This document shows, in pieces, positions 24,737 through 34,799 of a DNA stretch of 64,000 bases. The notes beneath the pieces were generated by a model, which saw only the letters and a program-made list of their open reading frames with translations, did not search any database and was not told where the DNA came from. Source of the stretch: Podocnemis expansa (lineage: Eukaryota; Chordata; Testudines; Podocnemididae); contig ML681964.1 of assembly GCA_007922195.1 (NCBI GenBank), positions 7,396,445 to 7,460,444 of the forward strand, in the 5' to 3' direction. The position numbers and the translations under genes were made by a program. Each line of letters starts with the position of its first letter. Within the stretch, counting starts at the first letter, position 1.

Positions 24737-26162
24737 AATTGCTTTAGATCAGCACTTCTCAAATTGTGACTTCTGGAAAACTTGAGCGTGTGGAGAGCTG
24801 GCTGATTACATAGTAATGATCTCTTCCTTGTTCCCAGATGCTAAATGGCATTAAAAGATACCTAAAATACTTTCCGAACATTATTTTCAAGAGAACAAAT
24901 CACTGGAGCGACTGTAGATATTATGAAATCATGAAGAAGCAGGTCCATGTAGTTGTGAATGAGATAGGAAGTTCTGCATGAGTCAAGAGCTCTGTTAACA
25001 TGTGATCCATACAACAAAAGTGTTTGCAATCTCTTGCATTAATCCTTATATATCTGATATTAGAAGTACCACCACCAACAGACCTCAAAGGTGAAATACC
25101 TTACAACCTAGTCCTGGTAGTCACCAAAGATTTTGGTAGTACTAGTGTGGAAAGGTGTCTAATAGCAGTGCTATGGCTCATATGTAACATGACTGAGTAA
25201 AACTGTAATGAGAGATTGGGGTTCTATGCCAAGGTACAGTCTCATGGTCTGACATAAAACATTCCATGTAGTAGGACCAAAATATAGACACATAGGACAA
25301 AAAAAGGCACATCTCATTCCCCCAGTGCCTGTGCATTCCCTTCTTAGGCTCTGCACCCCTCAAATGAGTGAGTGAGGAGTCTGGACTCTGTCTCCAGGGT
25401 ACCAGTCAACGTGGGGCTAGTCAGCAGTGTAGAAGCAAAGAAAGAGAAGGAATTGTGCCTTTTTCAAGCATGGGTCTTTCCTTGGTCTGCTTCTGGGATA
25501 AAACATGTACGTTCTGCTTCTTACACAGGTTAGATTGTAAGTCTACAATTGAGATGCTTTTCTAAATCAGCACCTTCATGAACAGAAGCTAATTTATGAG
25601 CTGTATTCTTGTAAACTAGAAAATAGTGGGGAGTGGTCTTTAATTTTAGAGCACAATAAAAATTTGTAAGTGTGGATTCACATTCAAAACAAAAGCATTC
25701 TCTCCAGTCAAACTTTAAATAATGTATATATTTCCAAAAACTATTTTTAATTCATTAATTAAACTTCAGGGAGCAATGCATGTAAGTGCCCAACAATGGA
25801 AATTAAGTTTGTGCAACCTAGCCATCAGATGAGCGATCATGTTTTCTTTAACATATTTTCATGTGGCATTCCTTCTCTTTCTTAAAAGTGTGTCCTAATA
25901 TAGAACCAAAGAGGACGTCTGATTTTAACCTGACGCAGCTCAATAGCAGTCATGTGCTGTTGCAGTCAGCATTACTCACCCTTGTTTCAGCTGCGTAGCA
26001 TTCCCATCCTCAGGGAATACTTCAAACAATGACACGCAGCAATTGAGAGGATACAGCTTTACTCACTGCAGGTAGTTCTTACAGACTGCATACTTGCATT
26101 GCCTTGTCTCAGACCAATGATTCCATCCTCCTCCCTGATGATGGTCACCCGGAAGTACCTAA

Positions 26163-26512
26163 AGGCTGTGTCTACGTGGCCAAATTAGTCTGTATGAAGG
26201 AAGCTTAGTCTGGACTAATTTAGCCCTTGGCTACACTAGGCAGAACTTAGTCCGAACTAATAAATGCCAATGTTAGTTCAGACTTACTTGCTTAGTTCAA
26301 ACTTTATTTCAAACTAAACGCATGCAATACACGAACTAATGGTTAGTTCAGACTTAAAAACTAACACTTATTTCGAACTAGAATGCACGGCCAGTTCGAG
26401 CTAAAAAGCCGCAGTTAGTTCGAACTAGCCCGAGGTTAGTTCAGTCTAATCACGGACTTTTTAAATTCAGACTAGCAAGTCCAGACTAAAATTTCTGATG
26501 TAGACATAGCCT
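26163..26512. mobile_element. MITE with TTCGAA-palindrome interior
   Basis: The left end AGGCTGTGTCTACG and right end (reverse complement AGGCTATGTCTACA) form terminal inverted repeats. Between them the sequence is built of repeated half-palindromes such as TTAGTTCGAACTA and TTAGTTCAGACTTA. A second terminus-like TTGGCTACACTAGGC at about 26226 suggests two overlapping or nested copies. There is no coding capacity. Confidence 0.6.
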
Positions 26513-26659
26513 AGATCTCTTTATATTCAATGCTGTTTGTCACAATGTGATTTAAACAGCAAAATAAGACTAAGTAGAATTATTCATAATGGTCTTTCAT
26601 GGCCTTTTACTGTAGGAAATTAACATGGTTTTTCAGGGCCCACTTTATACCACTCTCAG

Positions 26660-27000
26660 ACATATCTACACTGCTGCACATGTGGACATACTTCATTACC
26701 TGTGCTCCAGCTAACTTGGGTACCAGCAGAAGGGAAGTCACAGCAGCATGGACATCAGTGTCAGCTAGCTGACTAAGTACCCAAGGCAGTCTTGTACAAC
26801 CTGTGGAAGCACAGCTTCACTGCTGTAGTTAGCAGAATTAGCTAGGTCAAAGCTAGTAGCTAGCACCTCTGCTTAACATGCAGATGGTCCTGGGTTCAGT
26901 TCCCAGGGGGTTAGACTCAATGATCTCACGAGGTCCCTTCCAGCCCTATGATTTGATTGATTGATAGCTTGAGTATGTCTACATACACTGCAATTGCAGT
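26660..27000. mobile_element. MITE interrupted by a SINE
   Basis: AGACATATCTACACTGCTGC at the left and GAGTATGTCTACATACACTG at the right are compatible termini of one element, with GCTAGCTGAC and GTTAGCAGAATTAGCTAGG in the interior. The tRNA-Val SINE at 26852-26965 separates the right end from the rest. Confidence 0.5.
26852..26965 (+). mobile_element. tRNA-Val-derived SINE with CR1-like tail
   Basis: The head (about 26853-26907) has anticodon stem CTGC/GCAG around loop TTAACAT (26873-26879), giving anticodon AAC (Val), and a T arm GGGTTCAGTTCCC. The tail (26908-26952) matches the CR1 3' end (CTCACGAGGTCCCTTCCAGC, then CCCTATGATT) and ends in a short GATT repeat (to 26965), as CR1-mobilised SINEs do. 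It is the second copy of the family at 12700-12812. Confidence 0.85.
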
Positions 27001-29252
27001 ATATTCTTATCAGTGGTGCAAACTGGCCACTAGTGAAGTACTGCTTAGTCAGTAAGAATAGCAGAATCTGACCCTGGATTATTCCACCGTAAATTCAGAT
27101 GAATTTAACAGATGATCAGATTCATACAAGCATAACTGAGAGCAGAATTTGATCCTTATCATAGAAAACAGCACAATCTCTTTGGCATCCACTCAGGCAG
27201 GGTTCAACTCTGTGAACAGCATTCAGCTTCTGTGAACTTTTAGCTATCAATGTTTAATCTTTTATGGAGGTTACACCATAGATTTGGCTTCTTTTTAAAC
27301 TCAGGTCTCCAGAGGACCCCCCCCCCCCAACAGCAATGAAAGCAAAAATAGCTGAAAACCAATCTATAATTTTTCTATGATTAGAATGAAGAGGCCAGAA
27401 CTAAGGGGCTGGGAGACAGAAGGACATGGGGGATGTATGTATGGCAGGAACGCTTGTACTCCTGATCTTTAACATCTATTGTTAAACTCATTAGCTGCCC
27501 AGTTTGGCCTGACCTGAGTTGACAGAATTAAGCTGTGTTTCTGTACAACCTCATTCAGAAATTATATTCTAGGTTACTCTATATTGTTAGCTGATCTGTG
27601 TCACAGCAAAATGACTACAGAAAATGGAATCTGGAACTGCACGTTAACCAGGCTATGTCTTAGAAGCAAATTTTAGTACAAAGTAAGAAGGGTATTAAAA
27701 CAACCAGGTTTCAAACTAAAAAAAGCAGGAGAATATATTTTTCCTCACAGATCCTTCTCCTTTTCCATCTTAATGTTGTTTGAAACAATTCTGAGGTGGA
27801 GAAGCATTTTCTCTAATAAAGAATGGCTTTTTCTATAAACAGATTCCACTTAAAATACTACTTTTTCAGAGCAGTGAGCAGAGATTAAGACAAGCGATTC
27901 CTGCTAATGACAGTAGGAGTCATGAGATTGAACACCCATGCAATGCTGAGAAAATTTTGTGAGACAGAGCTTGGTGAATAATTGATAATAATCCTTTGTT
28001 CAGTGAATTTTTCTGATTGTTAATTGTCTGGAAACATCATACAAGTTTCAATTTAATTTGATTATTCTGAATTATTTGTGGAATTCATCAGGAAATAATG
28101 CTTGATCTACAGATCACACAAGTTGTATATTTTTCTGTAGAATTAGCAATTTGTAGTTTTACAGCTGAATTTTCCAGACCACTCTGTCCATTTTCACCAT
28201 AGAAGCAGGGCAAATTGGGCAGATTCTGCCAGGAAATATGCAAGCACCCCAATGTTTGCAGAAAGAAAAAGGAAAAGAATCACAAGTATGGTGAAATACA
28301 AATTGTAACAAATAGCAGAAGTGCATTTTCCCACTATTTGGTTCATCTCTAGAGGTGTATAATTTTTTACATTTCAACTGGAAAAGGAGCAGCAAAGAGA
28401 ATAGCATTTTTTTAATCTACTCTTATCTGCTACTAATCACTGTAGGATCTGGGCACTACATTGTTTAGATCAAAATTCCCTTCTTGAGAACCTAATTTAA
28501 TTCCTGGTTTATTTCATCTGTAACAATTATTTTGGGGAGACATCCTACTCTCTATTGTGTTCAGTAAGAAATCATTTCAGTTTCACATGCTAGAAATCTC
28601 TACAGCTAGGTATCATCTCAGCAGTAAAGGGAAACCCTCACTATGCTCCTTCAGGCCAGTACTATTGTTTTCTTTTATAAAGACTATATTTACTTACACA
28701 TTTGGGGAGGGAAGAAAGTTAAATGAATAGTTTTAAAACTCAGTGGGCCAGATTGGAGGTCCTTACTTGCTGTTAGCTAAATGCTTGAACAAACACACAT
28801 TATCCAGATTTGGCTTGTAATTTACACTCATGATGGTAGATGCTTCTCCATTCTTGGCAGAACACCAGTTCTAATTTACTTTCAATTTCCAGAAAAAAGC
28901 ATACAAAAGAATTCCCCCATTGGTCAGAACAGTGAACTGAATTACGAGTATGCAATCTGAATTGCAGCAAAGGAACCAAAAGAGGAACACAGTTCTGCCA
29001 GTACGGGTGTCAATGATATCAACAGATCAGTCTCCTGAAAACAACCATTCAGCACAGCAACCACTCTTTGTTTTCCTTTTTTGTCTTTTGGCAAATTCCC
29101 TTTCACACATAGACTTAATGTTAACAAAACACTGATGTTTACACGTTTCCTGCTGCATCGTCAGAACTAAACAACAGTAACTGAGAAATGCACACTGCCT
29201 TCGTTTGTCTGTGGAGGAAAGGAGAGCAGGAGTGACAAACTAGTTAATACAG

Positions 29253-29352
29253 CTCCAGAGGGGTAGCTGTGTTAGTCTGTATATGGCTAAAAAAATAAAA
29301 ACTTGTGCCTGAAGAAATTTGTTAGTCTGTAAGGTGGCACAGGATTTCTGTT
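29253..29352 (-). repeat. Penelope-like element 3' end fragment
   Basis: CCAGAGGGGTAGCTGTGTTA, GTCTGTATATGGCTA, CTTGTGCCTGAAGAAATTTG and AGTCTGTAAGGTGGCACAGG follow the outer part of the PLE 3' end in reverse. The central hairpin region is deleted. Confidence 0.6.
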
Positions 29353-30822
29353 GTTTTCCATAATACAGTGAATACGTATAATGCCAGGTGCACAGAGAAA
29401 GAGATACAATACCAGCCGATCTCACTACAGTGGTGCCATTTACACAAGACTAATAAACTGAGAAAAAGAATTGTGTGGCTGTAGAAAGATGGGAGAAGCT
29501 GAAGACAGCATAATTTGGTATAATACCCCTGGAAAGCTGCCCAGGTTGCCAGCGTGAAGCATAGCAAGCTACCATTCTTTTAGGGAGCAGTAACCTTCAG
29601 CCAGTACACCATGATATTGTCTTGCCAACAGCAACTGCAGCTGGCAAATTCTGATAGTATACACAGCAAGAGCTTCAGAGAGGTTTTCTCTATAAACTTC
29701 CATATACCCTGGTCTATTGTACCTTATCAGGCCCTTACACTGAAGTTCAGGGATAAGAAATCTGTCTTGAAGTAAGAGTCTGTACAAAATGTACTTGAGT
29801 CATACCCAATAGGCATGGGTGGCATGTGAAGCCCCCATTTGGAGAGTCTAGTTCATGGCCTTGCCCCTCCTGCCTGAGGCGCAACTGTCTCCCTCACCGG
29901 AACCTCGATGCCATAACTGTGGCTGGAAAAGCCCTGCCCCAGCCCACCCAAGCTGCTGGTCCCGGCTCTCCTCAGTCTTGGGAAGCCCCAACCGTGGAGC
30001 ACCAGCTGGACAGCCCAGCCCTGGAGCACCGTCTGGATGCCCCAATGCTGGGTGACCCTAGTTCCAAGTGAGCCTAGGTGGACTTCAGCACAGAGCACTG
30101 GAGCTGCAGCCCCTGCCCATTTCAGGACTGGGGAAGAGGCTGAGCAAGGGCCAGAGGTCTGAGACGTGCCTGCCTGGACTGGAGCTATCTGGGGCTAGGG
30201 CTATAGGGGAATAGCGGAAAGCAGCAGGAGTGAGCAAGGTCACGCCTGACTCTCTGGGTGGTCTTACCTTTCCCTGGACTATGATACCCACCGATGCCAG
30301 CAGGACAAACTCTGTTTGCAGTTAGACCCAGGTAAATCCAGGCTTCTTCTATTCAATTCAGTGACACTGCTCTGGATTTACAGTAGCACAACTGATAGCA
30401 GATAACCATGTCATTGTGGACAGCATGAGGATCAGGAGGGTATGAATGCTATGTGATTTCTGACATTTTTTGGCATATTTTTTAGCAAATCTGAGTTGCC
30501 TTCTCACTGATTTCCACTACAGCATAATGTAAGGTTCACAATATCACCGAAAGCTTACTGCAGACGGGTGAGTAGTCACCAAAGGGGGGAAAAATAGATA
30601 GAAAGCCACTCTAAAGGGATGCATGACCCTATCTGCTGAGTTTCAAACAACAGCTGAAATGGAGGTAGTGGGGGAATGATATGACTCCGAGTTTTCCCTA
30701 CCTTGGGAAATTAGTGTTGGAGCGTCCTTCAACTGTCTGGCTTTAGTGATCATGGGGAAATTTTCCACATCTACCCATCTGTTAATTTAAAACACTCTGT
30801 CATCTATGCTAGAGCCAGAAGA

Positions 30823-30950
30823 GACAGTATGGTACTGTAGAGAAGCTACAGGACTGGGACTTGGAGGACCTGGATTACATTCCTGGCTCTGTTGGGTGAC
30901 CTTGGGCATGTCATTTCATTACTCTGTGCCTTTCTCAGGGAGGTGGGGCT
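30823..30950 (+). mobile_element. MIR SINE
   Basis: GGACTGGGACTTGGAGGACC, then TTCCTGGCTCTG, GGTGACCTTGGGCATGTCAT and TACTCTGTGCC follow the central and 3' parts of the MIR consensus in order. Confidence 0.7.
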
Positions 30951-32555
30951 CATCAGCCATGGCGGGCAGCTTCCTTAGGAAAAGAAAAACTGATTTCACA
31001 CCAAGACTTTCAGGCCTGGCTAAATGGTTTGTAAAAATTGTGCCAGTCGCACCTGCTCTATGGGTCTGCACTGCTGGTCCCAGTTAAGGTGACAAAGGAA
31101 AGCAACTAGTCCCAAACCATCCATTTTCCCATAATGGGGCTATGAAGTGTAGGTTTGCTCAGCCCTGTTTCAGGGACTCACAGGCTTTCTTTCCTCTGGG
31201 AGTGGAGTAGAGAGAGAATTAGCTGCAGAATGAAAGATTACGGCATAAGTAAAATGAAGAGAGAATTTATTAACCCTTTGCAGCTCTCTGGTTTTCATTT
31301 TTGGCCTTGTGTTATATAATTTTGGATGAGCAGGCTTTTACATCTCTGTTTACTCTTAAAGAAAGAGGAGCTCTTACTGAAACATCCCTGCCTATGTGTG
31401 TAAAATCTTTATGTCTCATAACAGATTGGAAGCTGCTAACTGCCTCCAAAACACATGTATCAATTGTAGCAGAACAAACAGGCTGGGTGTTTTTTTAATC
31501 TAAGAATTACTTTTTTGTGAAGCTTGGAGAGCAAAGAGTTATTTTTACTTAGACCTCTGAAAGGCTGGAATGCAGCCCTAGGGAATTGCCTGTATATGGA
31601 AGTTTGAACACATATATTTGCTACTTTTTGACTCTTAATACTTCCCCTTATTGAATCCTCATGGAAATCCCCAAACTATGTTTTCTCCTTTACTCCATTG
31701 TATTATAATTACCCCAACTACATTTTCTTAACACAAGGTTCTATATACAGTATTGTTTCCATATTCATAATTATGTAATCTTAACAGTGTATCTTGTGTA
31801 CACCTCAGTATTTTTGTATTTTTCTGTGCAAATGAAAAAATGCATTCCTTTTATTGGCATTTTAATTACATTTTCATAGAGTACTGCAAAACAGGGGAAG
31901 CTTGAAAAGTAATTAAGAGATTCTCAAGCACAGCAGGAGTTTTTTGTTAAAAAAGAGAACTAATTCAAACTGTAGTTTGAAGATACAGGAGGAGCTAGGG
32001 CTTGAATCCAAAAGACTGCTAATCTTCAAGAAAAGTAGCTTCTCTAAAAGCTGTGGGGAGGGAAAAGTTATTCATATACTTTTATTTTCCTTTCAGGAAA
32101 TAGAAGCTATTAGGTGCTTATCTAACAATTAAAACATCTGGCTTACAAAGGAAAACATACATCAACTTGCTTTACTTTTATTTAAAGGACATATTTCGAT
32201 ACATAACTTAATTCTGACTTATTTTAAAAAATACTGTATTAATTTGTGGTCAGAAGAAATACAACTGTTTTAAAAAGCTTAATAACAGGTAATACGTATA
32301 GCTTTGCAAACAAGGAGTCTTGTGGCACTTTTAAAGACTAACAAATGTATATATCACGTGAGATTTCATGGGAGAAAATCCCACTTTGTCAGATGCTTGA
32401 AGATGGAGGACTTACAGAATGGGAAGAAAAATAAATGCAAGGAAGTGTAAGTCATAGGAGCAGGTCAGACTTTTTCTGCAAATCAAAGCAAATGTTTAGA
32501 TTCAAACAAGGGGGAGCAACATATTAGGAAGTGGGGAAGTAGAGCTAGAGGAAAG

Positions 32556-32866
32556 TCACTTATTGTAATAAGAAAGGCAGTTTAAATTTTTATTCAGGCC
32601 TATGGTAATTGTGTCAAATTTGCATATGAATTCTAACTCTTTCATTTCTCTTTGAAGGTTTGATTTGTAATTAGGTTCCTCAGGTGCAACAATTGTCGTA
32701 GCTTATATGGAGTGAGTAGGGAGATTGAAATGTTTCCCCTATTGGTTTTGGAATGTTGTTATGTCTGATGTCAGATTTGTGTCCATTTATTCTTTAGTGA
32801 AGAAGCTTTCGTGTCTTGTCCAATGTACAAGACAGAGGGGCATAGTTGGCATGGGATGGCATATAT
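32556..32866 (-). pseudogene. PLE endonuclease (GIY-YIG) C-terminal remnant
   Basis: PLEs encode a reverse transcriptase followed, in this class, by a GIY-YIG endonuclease that nicks target DNA. The minus strand reads VIYAIPCQLCPSVLYIGQ, the cysteine-containing start of this domain with the YIG box, then pieces including DIRHNNIPKPIGE, and ends ICKFDTITIGLNKNLN with a stop at 32556-32558. The preceding residues, SIEGSFTCSS, are found at 34.7 kb beyond the inserted elements, so the frame was once continuous. At least one frameshift and an in-frame stop occur, so the copy is dead. The reverse transcriptase part is absent. Confidence 0.7.
32859..32866. repeat. 8-bp target site duplication, left copy (hAT)
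   Basis: GCATATAT immediately left of the hAT element; its exact twin is at 33676-33683. Eight-base duplications are the hallmark of hAT insertion. Confidence 0.9.
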
Positions 32867-33675
32867 CAATGGTTGTCAAACTTTTTTTCCTGGAGACCCA
32901 GTTGAAAAAAATTATTTATGACTGTGACCCAACACGGTCATAAATTTTCCATGGCTACTACCCCTTGGTGTAGACAGCCACAGGAAACTGACAAGACCGT
33001 TGGCTGTCCAGCTGCTACCGCAGCCCAGGGCAGCCGGCATCCTTTGAAGTTTCCCACAGCTGCTACCCCTGGGTAGAAGCAGCCTCTGGAAGCTTCAAAG
33101 GATGACAACTGCCCTGGGTTGCAGGTAGCAATGGGACAGCTGGTGACCTTTTAAATTTCCCATGGCTGCTTCCACCCAGGCCAGAGGTAGCAGGCACAGG
33201 AAGTTTAAAAGGATGCCAGCTGTCTGGCTGTTACCTGCAGCCCAGGGCAGCCTGTGTCCTGTCAACTTCCTGCGGCTGCTTCCAGCCAGGGTAGCAGCAC
33301 TGGGAAATTAATAAGGACTCTGGCCACTCTGGGTCATAAGGTTTCAGCAAAGTGTGTGTTGTCCTGGTCAGTTTCCCATGGCTGCTACTCCCAGGGTGGA
33401 AGCAGCTGCGGGAAACTGACAAGGACACTGGCCACTTTGCTGAAACCTGACAACCCAGAGCCGCCGGCATCCTTGTCAGTTTCCTGCAGCTGCTACCCCT
33501 GGGTGGAAGCAGCTGAGGGAAATTTCAAAGGAAGCCAGCATCCCAGGGCAGCAGGTAGCAGCCAGATCCCGGCTCTCCTCTCCCCTACTCCATCCCTGAG
33601 CAGCAGTGCTGCGACCCAGTAATCACGGGTCTGCGACGCAGTATTGGGTTGCAACCTATGGTTTGATGACCACTG
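32867..33675. mobile_element. Non-autonomous hAT element with internal repeats
   Basis: The left terminus CAATGGTTGTCAAACTT and the right terminus (reverse complement CAGTGGTCATCAAACCA) are hAT-type inverted repeats, and the element is flanked by a perfect 8-bp duplication. It is 809 bp with no transposase. The interior is six tandem units of about 106 bp, marked by TTTCCCATGGCTGCT-like words near 32945, 33050, 33156, 33266, 33372 and 33480. In each unit that word is partly complementary to a following GAAGCAGC...GGGAAACTG, so each can form a hairpin. Confidence 0.85.
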
Positions 33676-33683
33676 GCATATAT
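33676..33683. repeat. 8-bp target site duplication, right copy (hAT)
   Basis: GCATATAT immediately right of the hAT element, identical to 32859-32866. The CR1 3' terminus begins directly after it. Confidence 0.9.
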
Positions 33684-34690
33684 CATAGAATCATAGGGTT
33701 GGAAGGGACCTCATGAGGTCATCTAGTCCAACCTCCCTCTAAAAGCAGGGCCACTCCCACTAAATCATCCTACCCAGGGTTTTGTCCAGATGGGCCTTAA
33801 GTATTTTCAAAGATGGAGATTCCACTACCTCCCTAGGTAACCCATTCCAATGCTTCACCACCCTCCGAGTGAGAAAGGTTTTCCTAATATCCAAGCTCCC
33901 CTTCCCCAGCTGTAACTTGAAACCATTGCTCCTTGTTCTGTCCTCTGTTATTACTGAGAATAGCCTGGCTTCCTCCTTCTTGGAGCACCCCTTCAAGTAG
34001 TTGAAGGTTGCTATCAAATCCCCCCTTAGTCTTCTCTTCTGCAGACTAAATAATCCAAGTTACTTCCTTCTCGCCTCGTAAGTCATGTGCCCCAGCCCCT
34101 TAATCATTTTTGTTCCCCTCTGCTGGACTTTAATTTGCCCACATCCTTCCTGTAGTGGGGAGCCCAAAACTGGACAAAGTATTCCAGATGCAGCCTCACC
34201 AGCGCTGAATTGAGGGGAAGGATCACATCCCTCAATCTGCTGACAACAATCTTAGGGTACATTCACACACAGGGGGTTATTTCGATACAAGTTGTTTCAA
34301 AACAACTTGTATTGCAATAACGCCTTATTTCGAAATAAGTTAATTCGAATTAAGAAAATGTTAATTCGAATTAAGGAAAAAAGCTCAAAGCGAAATAGCA
34401 TCTTTGGACAACAGTTATTTTGAAATCAGTCACCATTGTTTCGAAACAGCATGTTTTGACAGGATTGTTTTGAAACAATCATTTCGAAACAATGTTGTTT
34501 CATCACCAAATGGGGTTTAAGTTGTTTTGAAACAACACCGCTGTTTCGAAACAACGCTACATCGTGTGAACGTGGCATTTCTTATTTCAAAACAACCTCT
34601 GTTGTTTCGAAATAAGACTGCCGTGTGAACACACCTTTACTGATGTAGCCCAATATGCCATTGGCCTTTTTGGCAACATGAGCACACTGC
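33684..34690 (-). mobile_element. CR1 LINE, 5'-truncated, interrupted by MITE
   Basis: It starts at the CR1 3' terminus (ATAGAATCATAGGGTTGG on the plus strand) and encodes on the minus strand the C-terminal part of ORF2, ending in [15 protein letters not shown] at 34255-34636 splits it; CR1 sequence resumes at 34637 (GATGTAGCCCAATATGCCAT). The 5' truncation near 34690 is abrupt and is followed by PLE sequence. Frameshifts make it non-functional. Confidence 0.85.
34255..34636. mobile_element. MITE with TTTCGAAA-palindrome interior, TTA duplication
   Basis: The termini GGGTACATTCACAC and (reverse complement) AGGTGTGTTCACAC form inverted repeats, flanked by TTA on both sides (34252-34254 and 34637-34639). 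A TTA duplication fits the PIF/Harbinger superfamily. The interior is made of repeated TGTTTCGAAACA and TTATTTCGAAATAA palindromes. The CR1 host element reads through cleanly once the insert and one TTA are ignored. Confidence 0.8.
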
Positions 34691-34790
34691 ACACATATCA
34701 CATGGATGAGCAGGTGAATGAGCCCTCAATGGAGTACAGCTTTGGCCGGGCACATAAATTACAGTTCACAAATACATGTTTGATTTATAT
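34691..34790 (-). mobile_element. Penelope-like element, upstream piece
   Basis: On the minus strand this encodes SIEGSFTCSS, the residues expected just before the VIYAIPC segment at 32.8 kb in this PLE family. It is the other side of the insertion cluster. PLE similarity fades beyond about 34790. Confidence 0.65.
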
Positions 34791-34799
34791 TTAACCAAA

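Larger units (their letters stand above)
12900..26160. other. Intergenic DNA upstream of UBE2E2, no gene seen
   Basis: AT-rich sequence with only short chance ORFs, the longest about 131 codons (minus, 15498-15893) and without a recognisable domain. The repeats I can identify are listed separately. A fragment at about 23594-23660 (GGCACCCCAGGCAAGGAGTG) and one at about 24745-24765 resemble pieces of hAT-type repeats but are too short to assign. Conserved non-coding elements could exist here but cannot be seen from one sequence. Confidence 0.7.
27000..32299. other. Intergenic DNA, no gene seen
   Basis: AT-rich non-coding sequence apart from a PLE fragment and a MIR copy listed separately. A GC-richer patch at about 29850-30290 gives short proline- and glycine-rich ORFs on both strands without a family match; no splice-site-flanked exon of a known protein is evident. 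Confidence 0.65.
32300..32866 (-). mobile_element. Penelope-like element, 3' part with ORF end
   Basis: On the minus strand this holds the end of a PLE reading frame, its stop, and the 3' terminal sequence. The terminal part is the same unit found alone at 4.4, 7.0, 13.3 and 46.6 kb, so this copy identifies the family. It includes a hammerhead-like CTGACAA plus hairpin near 32350-32395. The element continues at 34691-34790 after the nested insertions. Confidence 0.75.

Noticed and set aside
26875..26877. A functional tRNA-Val gene
   Set aside because: The anticodon arm and B box are good, but the acceptor stem is not closed and the head runs straight into a CR1-like tail, so this is a SINE.
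33254..33622. 122-codon plus-strand ORF with internal repeats as a repeat protein
   Set aside because: It lies inside the non-autonomous hAT element and only reflects the 106-bp tandem units.
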